From: Citromicrobium sp. UBA3494
GTDB lineage: Bacteria > Pseudomonadota > Alphaproteobacteria > Sphingomonadales > Sphingomonadaceae
DNA length: 64,000 nt
Direction: 5' to 3'
NCBI GenBank assembly: GCA_002377695.1
Contig: DFQH01000004.1
Span: 230,306 to 294,305 of the forward strand
Part shown: positions 35,752-44,210 of the stretch, piece after piece
Layout of the letters: every line of letters starts with the position of its first letter
Position numbering within the stretch: position 1 is the stretch's first letter
Translations under genes and position numbers: made by a program
The notes under the pieces: model-generated
Told to the model about the DNA's origin: nothing
The model's input: only the letters and a program-made list of their open reading frames with translations
Database searches by the model: none

Positions 35752-36770
35752 GAAGCGAATTTCACGATCAGGATATCGAGATCGCGCGTCGGTTCGAAAT
35801 CGGTCTTCACCACCTCGAACCGTGTCGGGCCGATCTTCGTCACCCCGTTCATGCAGAAGCTGACCAGGTTTTCGGTCGAACCCTTGTCCACCACCAGCCG
35901 GAAGGTCCCGATGGGGCCGTTCCAGTTCGCGCCGGAGGAAAGGACGTAGCCGATCCAGGTTTCGTGCATCCAGGCCTGCACGTTCTCACCCGAAGCTTTC
36001 GCGGCCAGCCGCCGGTCGACGCCGGCGAGGAAGTGATCGTCCACGCAATAGCGCGCCCGGTATTCGGGCAGGCTGCTATATTCGCTGTCTTCCCGATATT
36101 GCGGGTAAAGCGCACCGCCGACACTTCCTCCCACCATGGGCGCATATTCGTGGCTGACGCGCACCTTCGAACGCGGCGCGAAGCCCTGTTCGCGCACGAA
36201 GTACGTCACACCCTCCCACGCCGGGACAACGCGGCCTTCGAACTGCGGATCGTCGCGCCGCGCCAGCCCCTTTTCCAGCGCTTCGGCAACACGCTGCGGC
36301 GATGCGCCGTCGAACGGATTGCCGTCTTCCGTGTCGGTCCAGTAGACCGGGAAGCCATTGGCGATCACCTGTTCGGTCACATCGCGTTCGCCGATCATCG
36401 CGCGGTCGTACTGCAGCAGGCGCACCGGGCGCCCATCGACGCGGGTGGCGAAATCGAACCCGGACCAGTCCTGGCTTTCCTCGTAATAAGCGTAACTCGT
36501 GTCGATCAGCCCACGCGGCTGGCCGGGCATGGGAAAGGCGATGGTGGTCTCGATGTAATCGTCGGTCGGGTTCTCGAACACGTAGTCGACCGTCACCTTC
36601 TCTTCGGAGATGAACAGGTCTTCGCTGAGCAGCCTCAGATCGCTCGAGGGTTTGAGGACAATCCCGCCGAGGCCGATCTCGGCCTCGGAATCGTTCGCCG
36701 CGATCGGGCTGGCAAGCAGGAAGCCGGCTGCTGCCAGCAGGGCGAGCCTTGGCAGAATGGTGGCAGGCAT
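35739..36770 (-). CDS. DUF4424-domain secreted protein
   Basis: 343 residues. A signal peptide (residues 1-25, ending ASPIAAND) is followed by a domain starting EIGLGGIVLKPSSDLRLLSEDLFIS, the opening of DUF4424 proteins, and ending ILIVKFASYE. The family has no known function; members are periplasmic beta-rich proteins. The ATG at 36770 is preceded by GGGGGA nine bases upstream; an in-frame start at 36818 would precede the signal peptide and is rejected. Confidence 0.82.
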   Translation of the reverse strand: MPATILPRLALLAAAGFLLASPIAANDSEAEIGLGGIVLKPSSDLRLLSEDLFISEEKVTVDYVFENPTDDYIETTIAFPMPGQPRGLIDTSYAYYEESQDWSGFDFATRVDGRPVRLLQYDRAMIGERDVTEQVIANGFPVYWTDTEDGNPFDGASPQRVAEALEKGLARRDDPQFEGRVVPAWEGVTYFVREQGFAPRSKVRVSHEYAPMVGGSVGGALYPQYREDSEYSSLPEYRARYCVDDHFLAGVDRRLAAKASGENVQAWMHETWIGYVLSSGANWNGPIGTFRLVVDKGSTENLVSFCMNGVTKIGPTRFEVVKTDFEPTRDLDILIVKFASYED

Positions 36771-36843
36771 GGTGGCGATTCCCCCATCGATCGCGCGACC
36801 CTGCGTTGCTATTAGCACGGCACGCGCCGCGAATGCAGAGGTT

Positions 36844-37230
36844 TCAGCGAGGCGAAACGTCGTCCGGCGTCTCGACCTGTTCCCACAACTCGATCTTCAC
36901 GCCGTCGGGATCGAGCAGCCAGGCGAACTTGCCGTAGCCCTCGTCGACATGCCCGACGATCTCGACGCCTCTGGCCTTCAACTGCTTGACCATGCCGTCG
37001 CAGTCGTCGACGCGCAGGTTTATCATGAAGCCGCCCGTGCCGGGCCTGATATATTCCTCGTCCGGAAAGTGGCTGATGAGCGAGTAGGGCGCTTCGTGCG
37101 GTTCGTCCGCCCATGCCAGCTGCGGTCCGTACTCGCCGGCAAGGCCCAGCACCTCTGCGTACCATCTGCGGGTCTTTGCGGGGTCTTTCACCACGTAGAA
37201 GACGCCGCCCAATCCCGTTACTTTCGCCAT
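36844..37230 (-). CDS. VOC-superfamily (glyoxalase-like) protein
   Basis: 128 residues. GGVFYVVKDPAKTRRWYAEVLGL at the start and FAWLLDPDGVKIELWEQ at the end are the two halves of a VOC metal-binding domain, with the C-terminal Glu (IELWE) as ligand. Reactions in this family vary (isomerase, dioxygenase, lyase). The ATG at 37230 follows a purine-rich leader in which GAGCGAGGG-like units are repeated, offering several Shine-Dalgarno-like sites. It is divergent from sdpR across a 98-bp gap. Confidence 0.83.
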   Translation of the reverse strand: MAKVTGLGGVFYVVKDPAKTRRWYAEVLGLAGEYGPQLAWADEPHEAPYSLISHFPDEEYIRPGTGGFMINLRVDDCDGMVKQLKARGVEIVGHVDEGYGKFAWLLDPDGVKIELWEQVETPDDVSPR

Positions 37231-37267
37231 TTCTCGCTCCCCTCGCTCCCCTCGCTCTCCTCGCGCC
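37231..37267 (-). repeat. Tandem purine-rich leader repeats before the VOC gene
   Basis: Read on the minus strand, the leader is a run of 9-10-base units like GAGCGAGGG directly before the start codon. Each unit contains a GAGG/AGGGG Shine-Dalgarno match. It could vary in copy number by slippage and shift ribosome access. Confidence 0.6.
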
Positions 37268-37292
37268 CCTCGTGCGGACCCTACACCCGGCC

Positions 37293-37321
37293 TTGACGAA
37301 TGCAATTTAGGCATTTAGCTA
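37293..37321 (+). promoter_or_regulatory. Probable sdpR promoter, leaderless
   Basis: TTGACG (37293-37298) is a good -35 box. A 17-base spacer leads to TAGCTA (37316-37321) as a weak -10. Initiation would fall near 37328-37329, at the start codon itself, and no Shine-Dalgarno is present, so a leaderless mRNA is likely. Confidence 0.5.
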
Positions 37322-37329
37322 AATGCCTA
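37308..37329. promoter_or_regulatory. Perfect 22-bp palindromic operator of sdpR
   Basis: Half-site TAGGCATTTAG meets its exact complement at 37318/37319. The palindrome covers the -10 region and reaches the start codon, the position expected for autorepression by an ArsR-type dimer. Confidence 0.8.
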
Positions 37330-37640
37330 TGAGCAAGGTTTTCGACGCCCTTTCCCACCCCATCCGGCGCGAGGTGCTGGAACTGCTGAAGGGTGGCGGG
37401 ATGACGGCGGGCGACATTGCGGATTACTTCCCCGTGTCGAAGCCGACGATGTCGGGCCACTTTGCAAAGCTGAAGGAGGCCGGCCTGATCCAGGGGGAGA
37501 ACCGCAGGGGATCGGTGGTCTACACCCTCAACATGTCCACGCTCGAAGAGGCGCTGCATACGTTCATGGGCCGCATGGGGCTGGGCCGTGCGGAGGGCGA
37601 AGCGCGCCCGGGCACGAAACCACAAGGAGAAACGCAATGA
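37329..37640 (+). CDS. sdpR: ArsR-type autorepressor (SdpR family)
   Basis: 103 residues, winged-helix. KVFDALSHPIRREVLELLKGG followed by MTAGDIADYFPVSKPTMSGHFAKLKEAGLI is the SdpR subfamily's HTH, and no metal-binding Cys motif is present. It probably represses its own operon until its membrane partner sequesters it, as in the Bacillus SdpR/SdpI pair. The ATG at 37329 gives the usual MSKVFDALSHP start; an ATG six bases earlier adds two residues. Its stop overlaps the sdpI start (ATGA). A perfect palindrome overlaps the promoter. Confidence 0.88.
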   Translation: MSKVFDALSHPIRREVLELLKGGGMTAGDIADYFPVSKPTMSGHFAKLKEAGLIQGENRRGSVVYTLNMSTLEEALHTFMGRMGLGRAEGEARPGTKPQGETQ

Positions 37641-38305
37641 AGGTCAGGTCGCTGTTGATCGGCACCATCCTGCTGGCCGCCCTGATGGCGGCCTTCGCGC
37701 TATGGGCGGCGGGTCAGGTGCCTGCCGGGGCAGAGCTCCCGGTGCACTGGAATGCGGCGGGCGAGGTCGACGATACGATGCCCGCACTCCCGGCGCTGCT
37801 CATGCCCGCCGGGCTGGTGCTGGCCCTCGGCCTGCTTTTTGCGATCACCCCCGCTATCGAGCCATTGCAGGACAAGCTCGAAGGCTCGGCTCCGCTGCTG
37901 CGCGCCTCATGGCTAGGAACGATGGGCCTGCTGGCCGCCGTGCAGTGTTTCATCGCCGCGCCCATTCTTGGCCTGGAGCCGGGGCCGAGCGCCATCGTCA
38001 TCCTTGTGGGCATCCTCTTCCTGGTGCTGGGCAACATGATGCCCAAATCCCGCCCCGGGTTCTTCGTGGGTATCCGCACGCCCTGGACGATCACCGATGC
38101 CGACAACTGGATCGCCACGCATCGCCTTGCCGGGAAGCTGTTCCTTGCCGCTGGTCTGGCCATGATCGCGGCCGGTCTGATCGACATGCCGGGCGAACTG
38201 CGGATGGTCTTGGTACTGGGCGCTGCCCTTGGTGCTGGCCTGATCCCGGCGGTCTACAGCTGGCACCTCTGGAATACGGGCCGGCGCGGACGAGGCGCAA
38301 ATTGA
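37637..38305 (+). CDS. sdpI: SdpI-family membrane protein
   Basis: 222 residues with about six membrane helices. LPVHWNAAGEVDD is the DUF1648 signature and MMPKSRPGFFVGIRTPWT with DNWIATHRLAGKLF is the SdpI signature. In Bacillus, SdpI gives immunity to the SdpC peptide and pulls SdpR to the membrane. No sdpC-like gene is present here, so the stimulus is unknown. ATGA overlap with sdpR gives coupling. The stop codon overlaps a TTG (TTGA) that opens a decayed secreted hydrolase gene. Confidence 0.86.
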   Translation: MKVRSLLIGTILLAALMAAFALWAAGQVPAGAELPVHWNAAGEVDDTMPALPALLMPAGLVLALGLLFAITPAIEPLQDKLEGSAPLLRASWLGTMGLLAAVQCFIAAPILGLEPGPSAIVILVGILFLVLGNMMPKSRPGFFVGIRTPWTITDADNWIATHRLAGKLFLAAGLAMIAAGLIDMPGELRMVLVLGAALGAGLIPAVYSWHLWNTGRRGRGAN

Positions 38306-38500
38306 CCAAGCGTGTGGTGTCTTCCCTTGCAGTGTCGCTTGCTCTTGCCGCCGCCACCCTTGCAGGCAGAGCGGGCACTTAGGTCTCGACGTGCCGCTGC
38401 CCGGCACGATCTGCAGTCCTGGTCATACCCGGCTCCGGCCCGACCGATGGCGACGGGCATGGCACCCTCGAGTTGAAGCCGGCCCGCCAAGGCGGCCGCG
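38302..38500 (+). pseudogene. Decayed secreted alpha/beta hydrolase, N-terminal remnant
   Basis: A TTG at 38302, overlapping the sdpI stop, opens a signal peptide (KRVVSSLAVSLALAAATLAG) that stops at 38382. In other frames directly downstream come LDVPLPGT and then VLVIPGSGPTDGDG, which is the oxyanion-region motif PGSGPTDRDGN of a common secreted alpha/beta hydrolase family. The pieces lie in order but in different frames, and nothing of the nucleophile elbow or C-terminal half is found before putP. I therefore read this as a truncated, frameshifted third gene of the sdpRI operon. The 3' limit is approximate; 38500-38565 shows nothing recognisable. Confidence 0.6.
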
Positions 38501-38565
38501 TCCCAATCTGGCATCCCGCGGCGATCCGGGCCTTCCGCTCACCCCCGGATTGGCCGAGCGCCAGC

Positions 38566-40047
38566 TTACGCTTTGGCCGGGTGGCGGCTCAGGTCCTCGG
38601 GCTGCGTCACAAGGCTCACGATCACGATGGCGATTGTGGCGGCGATGAAGCCCGGGATGATCTCGTACACGCCCGGCCCGCCCAGGAATTCGCTGTTCCA
38701 GCCTTGCGCGATCCAGAAGCCGACCGTGCCAGCGCCCACGACGAGCCCGGCCAGCGCACCCGCGCCGGTCATCCGGGGCCAGGTCAGCGACAGCAGGATC
38801 AGCGGGCCGAAGGCGGCGCCGAAGCCCGCCCATGCGTTGGAGACGAGACCCAGCACTTCGCTTTCCGGATCGCTCGCCACCCAGATCGCCGCCAGCGCCA
38901 CCACCAGCACGCTCAGCCGTCCGACATTGACCGCCTCGCGCTCGCTCGCATTGCGGCGCAGGAACAGGCGGTAGAAATCCTCTGTCAGAGAGCTGGAGGA
39001 GACCAGCAGCTGCGAGGAAATCGTGCTCATGATCGCGGCAAGCAGCGCGGCGAGCAGGAAGCCGGTGACGAGCGGGTGGAACAGCAGGTCCGCCAGCACG
39101 ATGAAGATGGTTTCCGGGTCGTCCACCACCACGCCGTTACGCTCGGCATAGGCGCGGCCCGCAAGCCCGACGCCCAGCGAACCGAGCAGGCAGACGAACA
39201 TCCATGCCAGCCCGATATTGCGCGCATTGGCGACCTCGGGAACGCTGCGGATCGCCATGAAGCGCACGATGATGTGCGGCTGGCCGAAATAGCCCAGGCC
39301 CCATGTCACCGCGCTCAGGAAGCCGATCGCGGTCAATCCTTCGGTCAGGCTGAGGAAGCCGGGCTGGATATCGGACAGGCTGTCGCCAGCGCTTCCGCCG
39401 GGGCCGAACATCACGACCAGCGGCATGACGACCAGCGCCAGCAGCATGATGACGCCCTGCACGAAGTCCGTCAGGCTGACGGCGAGGAACCCGCCCACCA
39501 TCGTGTAGGCCAGCACCACGCCCGCGGTGATCCAGATGCCCAGCATGTAGTCGCTCATCCCCACATCGGGCAGCAGAGCGGGGAAGGCGGTTTCGAACAG
39601 CTTGCCGCCGCCGACCAGCCCTGCGGCGGAGTAGACCATGAAGAACACCACGATCACGATGGCGGAGACGACGCGCAGCGCGGTCGCCTGGCTGGGGAAG
39701 CGGTTGGCCATGAACTCGGGGATGGTCAGCGCATTGCCCAGACGCTCCGTCTGTTCGCGCAGACGCGGAGCGACGATGGTCCAGTTGACGACCGCGCCCG
39801 CGAACAGCCCGATCCCGATCCACGCCTCGACCAGCCCGGCGGCATACAGCGCGCCCGGCAGGCCCAGCAGCAGCCAGCCCGACATGTCCGAAGCACCGGC
39901 GGAAAGCGCCGCCACGCCCGGTGAAAGGCCGCGCCCGGCGAGGAGGTAGCCCTCGGACGTATCGGTCGATTTCTTCCATGCGAAAAGGCCGATCCCCAGC
40001 ATGAGGATGAAGTAGGCCGCGAGTGAGATGAGTACGCCTGTCTGCAT
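38566..40047 (-). CDS. putP: Sodium/proline symporter
   Basis: 493 residues with about 13 membrane helices, SSS family. GRGLSPGVAALSAGASDMSGWLLLGLPGA in helix 1/2, GYFGQPHIIVRFMAI and STISSQLLVSSSSLTEDFYR match PutP closely, the last containing Na-binding serines. It imports proline with sodium. putA is not in the window. The ATG at 40047 is the normal start. Confidence 0.93.
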   Translation of the reverse strand: MQTGVLISLAAYFILMLGIGLFAWKKSTDTSEGYLLAGRGLSPGVAALSAGASDMSGWLLLGLPGALYAAGLVEAWIGIGLFAGAVVNWTIVAPRLREQTERLGNALTIPEFMANRFPSQATALRVVSAIVIVVFFMVYSAAGLVGGGKLFETAFPALLPDVGMSDYMLGIWITAGVVLAYTMVGGFLAVSLTDFVQGVIMLLALVVMPLVVMFGPGGSAGDSLSDIQPGFLSLTEGLTAIGFLSAVTWGLGYFGQPHIIVRFMAIRSVPEVANARNIGLAWMFVCLLGSLGVGLAGRAYAERNGVVVDDPETIFIVLADLLFHPLVTGFLLAALLAAIMSTISSQLLVSSSSLTEDFYRLFLRRNASEREAVNVGRLSVLVVALAAIWVASDPESEVLGLVSNAWAGFGAAFGPLILLSLTWPRMTGAGALAGLVVGAGTVGFWIAQGWNSEFLGGPGVYEIIPGFIAATIAIVIVSLVTQPEDLSRHPAKA

Positions 40048-40132
40048 GGGCGGGATGCCTAACGCCTCCTAACCGGTTTGACCACAGTAGGCCGGGAAGT
40101 GTCTCACGCAGGGCGACACGAGGGCTGCCGCC

Positions 40133-40852
40133 CTAGTCCCACGCCACGTCGAGACGGGCATGGTCGCCGTTCGCGCCATCTTCGCCATCGCCCCGCTTCC
40201 CGCCCTTCCTGGCGAGCGTATCGGGATCCTCGCAGCACCGGGCCAGCTCGTCGACCCGCTCGAACCGGTTGCGCTGCCTGGTGATCCGCCTGCTGGTCCG
40301 GTCGGAGAAGGGCAGCGCGATGTTGGCCGCGTGGCGCAGCAGCTGCAGGAAGTCGCTCTCCGCCTCGCGCGCGAGGCCTTGCGCCGCCGTCACCGCGTCG
40401 CCCGCGCCCACCAGCTCCGCCGCGCGGATCGAGGTCGCGTCGTCGGCATCGGCCAGCACCAGCGCGCTGCTGCGGAAGCCCTCCTTCTCCCCGGTGGAGA
40501 GGTCGCCGCGGCGGTTCACGCTCTCTATCAGGGCCTGCGCCTTGCGGCGCCGCTGCGCCTTGGGATCGGGCGGCGGCGGCTCTCCCGCCATCGACAGCAC
40601 CCAGGCCAGCGCCATCACGCCCGCACCCAGCACGGCAAAGCCGACGAAGGCGAGGGTCAGCCACAGGCTGCCGACCGGCCAGGCGCGTTCATGCAGCTGG
40701 CCGTATTCGCCGTACCAGTAGCCGCCGTGGGCATGGCCCGCGCCCGCGCCCAGCGTGTCGGCAAACCAGTGCGCAAGTCCCGGCGCGAGAACCAGCGCGA
40801 CGATCAGCGCCACGGCCCCCGCCGCCACAAACCCGGGCAAAGCATATCTCAT
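40133..40852 (-). CDS. Uncharacterised two-helix membrane protein
   Basis: 239 residues. Helices at about 5-27 and 62-90 enclose a His/Gly/Tyr-rich periplasmic loop (GAGHAHGGYWYGEYGQLHE). The C-terminal cytoplasmic part is charged and helical (KAQRRRKAQALIESVNRRGDLS, SDFLQLLRHAANIALP) and ends in a Lys/Gly/Asp-rich tail. I do not recognise a family. It is a single gene on the minus strand next to the restriction-modification locus, but in base composition it looks like the rest of the chromosome. Confidence 0.65.
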   Translation of the reverse strand: MRYALPGFVAAGAVALIVALVLAPGLAHWFADTLGAGAGHAHGGYWYGEYGQLHERAWPVGSLWLTLAFVGFAVLGAGVMALAWVLSMAGEPPPPDPKAQRRRKAQALIESVNRRGDLSTGEKEGFRSSALVLADADDATSIRAAELVGAGDAVTAAQGLAREAESDFLQLLRHAANIALPFSDRTSRRITRQRNRFERVDELARCCEDPDTLARKGGKRGDGEDGANGDHARLDVAWD

Positions 40853-40982
40853 CGCAGCGAATCCCCTTCGCGGCGCGACCCGTTAACCATCATGTCAGCG
40901 CGCGATGGGGATGGGAAGGCCGGGGAAATGCCCCCCGGACCATTCGCGTGGAATTGCCCACGCCCATTGGCAGGCCGGCGCG

Positions 40983-41006
40983 CCTGACACACCTGACACA
41001 GTGTCC
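40983..41006. repeat. Intergenic palindromic motif, copy 2
   Basis: Identical over 23 of 24 bases to 11677-11700, including the GACACAGTGTC palindrome. Here it lies upstream of the restriction-modification gene. The remaining gap to 41213 holds an imperfect GC-rich hairpin near 41121-41152 and no ORF of note. Confidence 0.6.
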
Positions 41007-41213
41007 TGGACCTGAAATCCACTCGATCGAAAAGGCGCGATTGATCGAGCAGCCCGATCAGCCCGCGCGAGGGGCGTGGGGCCGGGCGAGGCGAAGCGGG
41101 GACGGACGACGAGAAAGAGCGCCCCCACCCATAGCGTGGGGCGGGGGAGTAGGAAAATCGGGGTATTGTTCCGCGAGTCTGCTGCGCTAAGGCCCGCAGG
41201 GCAGGAGGGGCGC

Positions 41214-44204
41214 GTGACACCCAGCGAATTCATCAAGAAGTGGCGTGCCGTCGAGCTGAAAGAGCGCACGGCATCCCAATCGCATTTCAACGATATTTGC
41301 CGCCTGCTCGAAATCGAAGACCCGATCACTGCCGACCCCAAAGGCGAATGGTTCACCTTCGAGAAGGGCGCGGCGAAGACGGGCGGGGGCGACGGCTGGG
41401 CCGATGTCTGGCGCAAGGAATGCTTTGCCTGGGAATACAAGGGCAAGAAGAAGGACCTAGACCGAGCCTTCGCACAGCTCCAGCAATACGCCATCGCGCT
41501 GGACAATCCGCCGCTGCTTATCGTCAGCGACATGGATCGTTTCCGTATCCACACCAACTGGACCAACACGGTTCAGGAGGTCCACGAGTTTGCGCTGGAC
41601 GACCTGCTCGATGGCGCCACGCGCGACCTGCTGCGCAATTGCTTCGTCAATCCGGCCAAGCTGAAGCCGGCCAAGACCCGGCAGATGCTGACCGAAGAGG
41701 CTGCGAAGGAGTTTTCGCAACTCGCCCAGCGCCTGCGCGAACGCGGCAACGATGCCCATGCGGTGGCGCATTTCGTCAATCGTCTGGTGTTCTGCATGTT
41801 TGCGGAGGATGTCGGCCTGCTGCCGAATGCGATGTTCCAGCGTATGCTGGAGATCAATCGCCACAGCCCCGACGATTTCGTGGAAGATGCCGCAGCCCTT
41901 TTCAGGGCCATGAAGTCCGGCGGGAAGGTCGGCTTCGAAAAGGTCGAATGGTTCAATGGCGGACTGTTCGACGACGATAGCGTGCTGCCGTTGGAGCAAG
42001 ACGATATCGAGAACCTGATCGCTGCGGCCAAGCTTTACTGGGACGAGATCGACCCCTCGATCCTCGGCACGCTGTTCGAGCGTGGACTGGACCCGGACAA
42101 GCGCAGCCAGCTGGGCGCGCATTATACCGACCGCGACAAGATCCTGCAGATCGTCGAACCGGTCATCAAGCGTCCCCTGATGGCCGAATGGGCCGAGGTT
42201 CGCAGTAAGATAGAACAGGCGATTGCCAAGGCCGATAAGGCGAAGGGCGGCACAAAGACGAAGGCCGAGAACGAGGCCAAGAAGCTGCAGGCCGAATGGC
42301 ACGAGCGGCTGCGCAATTTTCGCGTGCTCGACCCCGCCTGCGGCTCGGGCAATTTCCTCTACCTGTCGTTGCTTGCGCTCAAGGATATCGAGCATTTCAC
42401 CAACCTGGAGGCAGAGGCGATTTCACCCAGCCTCGCCGCGCAGTTTCCCACCAGCGGCCCGGAGAATGTGCTGGGGATCGAGCTGAACCCCTATGCGGCA
42501 GAGCTGGCGCGGGTTTCGATCTGGATCGGCGAAATCCAGTGGATGCGCCGCAACGGGTTCGAGGCGGCGAAGAATCCGATTTTGCGGAGCCTCGGCAATA
42601 TCGAGAACCGCGATGCCGTGCTGGTGACGGATGAAGATGGCAGCCCGGTGCTGGATGCAGACGGAAAGCCGCAGCGCGCACAGTGGCCGGAGGCAGATGT
42701 GGTGGTGGGCAATCCGCCATTCCTGGGCTCAAAATTTCATCGAAAAGGCAGGCCAGCGACGAAAACAAAACCCATCATGAAGGGGCTGGGGGATGAATAC
42801 ACCAATGCGCTTTATGCGGCATACAAGGGTATAGTCCCCTCATCAGCCGATTTGGTGAGTTATTGGTTCGCTCAAGCGAATGCTGCCTTTGAGAACAGAA
42901 AATCAATTTTGTTTGGATTGATCGCCACAAAGTCTATTGGAAAAGGCAAGAGCAACGTCCCACTTGCTGACCTCTTGAGGGATCGCGGGCTCAGTATCTA
43001 TCTTGCTTGGCGCAATGTGCCGTGGGTCGTCGATGGCGCCGCAGTGCGGGTCGCACTCATCTGCGCTGCAAGCGAGCCAGCAGACATGATACTTGATGGA
43101 GCGCCTGTCTCATCAATTAATGCGGACTTGTCGTCTGGGTTAGACATTAGCGCCTCCTGTCCTCTCTCCCAAAATCGAAAAACCGCGTTCCAGGGTGTGA
43201 AGCTCAATGGCCCATTCGAAATTACTTCGGAAGAAGCGCGCACTTTACTGACCGCGCCCTCCAATCCCAATGGTCAGAAAAATGGCCGTATTATCAAGCG
43301 TTTTGTAGGCAACGATGATGTGACAATGCGCGACGCTGATGGATGGGTCGTAGACTTCACCGACTTCGAGGCCCTTGAAGACGCCTGCTTGTTCGAAAAT
43401 CCATTTCAACTTGTTCAGGAGCGAGTGTCAGTTCACCGCGAAAATCTCGCAATTGGTCAGGCAACTGAAACTGCAAAGCTGGACCAATTCTGGTTGATGC
43501 AACGTTCGCGACCGAAACTGCGGGCCGCGACAAGCTTGTTGGAGCGTGTGATCGCCGTTCCAGAAACAAGCGAGCACCTTCTTTTCCGCTTCCTACCGAG
43601 CGCAAGTGTCTTCAGCGGCAGTTTGTTCGCAATTGCACGGAGCGATTTCACCACATTTGGTGTCTTGAGTTCATCGATCCATGAGACTTGGTGCGAGGCA
43701 CAAGGCAATCGTTTGGGCGCAGGGAACCAAGGTCGCTACAATGCCACACGTACTTTCGCGACCTTCCCCTTCCCCGAAGGCCTCACCCCCGACATCCTCG
43801 CCGCCGACTACGGCCACGATCCGCGCGCGCAGGCGATTGCGGCAGCGGCTGAGCGGCTCAACGAATTGCGGGAAAACTGGCTAAACCCGCCCGATCTGGT
43901 CGAGCGCGTGCCCGAGGTGGTGGAGGGTTATCCCGACCGCATCCTGCCCAAGGACGATGCTGCGGCGAAGGAGCTGAAAAAGCGCACGCTCACCAACCTC
44001 TACAACGCTCGCCCTGCATGGCTCGATCACGCGCACCGCGCGCTCGATGAAGCAGTCGCCAACGCCTATGGCTGGGGCGACCTGTTCAAGGACAAGGCGT
44101 CACCGGACGCTCTGCCGGAATGGATCGACGGTGCAGAGGATGAAATCCTCGCCCGCCTGTTCCGGCTCAATCAAGAGCGGGCGGAGGCCGAAGCCTCCGC
44201 CTGA
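41214..44204 (+). CDS. MmeI-like fused restriction-modification enzyme (type IIL/IIG)
   Basis: 996 residues, GTG start with GGAGGGG upstream. The N-terminal region has CFAWEYKGKKKDLDRAFAQLQQYA, matching the ExK nuclease motif of MmeI-family PD-(D/E)xK domains. A helical linker leads to an adenine methyltransferase core with motif I LDPACGSGNFLYL (about residue 375) and motif IV GNPPF (about 500). The C-terminal third would be the target-recognition region. One polypeptide thus binds, methylates and cuts. It is a single gene with no separate specificity subunit. Bases from about 42730 to 43750 are visibly richer in A/T than the ends, so the recognition part may have been exchanged by recombination. 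Confidence 0.85.
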   Translation: MTPSEFIKKWRAVELKERTASQSHFNDICRLLEIEDPITADPKGEWFTFEKGAAKTGGGDGWADVWRKECFAWEYKGKKKDLDRAFAQLQQYAIALDNPPLLIVSDMDRFRIHTNWTNTVQEVHEFALDDLLDGATRDLLRNCFVNPAKLKPAKTRQMLTEEAAKEFSQLAQRLRERGNDAHAVAHFVNRLVFCMFAEDVGLLPNAMFQRMLEINRHSPDDFVEDAAALFRAMKSGGKVGFEKVEWFNGGLFDDDSVLPLEQDDIENLIAAAKLYWDEIDPSILGTLFERGLDPDKRSQLGAHYTDRDKILQIVEPVIKRPLMAEWAEVRSKIEQAIAKADKAKGGTKTKAENEAKKLQAEWHERLRNFRVLDPACGSGNFLYLSLLALKDIEHFTNLEAEAISPSLAAQFPTSGPENVLGIELNPYAAELARVSIWIGEIQWMRRNGFEAAKNPILRSLGNIENRDAVLVTDEDGSPVLDADGKPQRAQWPEADVVVGNPPFLGSKFHRKGRPATKTKPIMKGLGDEYTNALYAAYKGIVPSSADLVSYWFAQANAAFENRKSILFGLIATKSIGKGKSNVPLADLLRDRGLSIYLAWRNVPWVVDGAAVRVALICAASEPADMILDGAPVSSINADLSSGLDISASCPLSQNRKTAFQGVKLNGPFEITSEEARTLLTAPSNPNGQKNGRIIKRFVGNDDVTMRDADGWVVDFTDFEALEDACLFENPFQLVQERVSVHRENLAIGQATETAKLDQFWLMQRSRPKLRAATSLLERVIAVPETSEHLLFRFLPSASVFSGSLFAIARSDFTTFGVLSSSIHETWCEAQGNRLGAGNQGRYNATRTFATFPFPEGLTPDILAADYGHDPRAQAIAAAAERLNELRENWLNPPDLVERVPEVVEGYPDRILPKDDAAAKELKKRTLTNLYNARPAWLDHAHRALDEAVANAYGWGDLFKDKASPDALPEWIDGAEDEILARLFRLNQERAEAEASA

Positions 44205-44210
44205 AGCGGC

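Noticed and set aside
38473..39924. 483-codon plus-strand frame
   Set aside because: Antisense to putP; its beginning touches the hydrolase remnant only by chance of frame.
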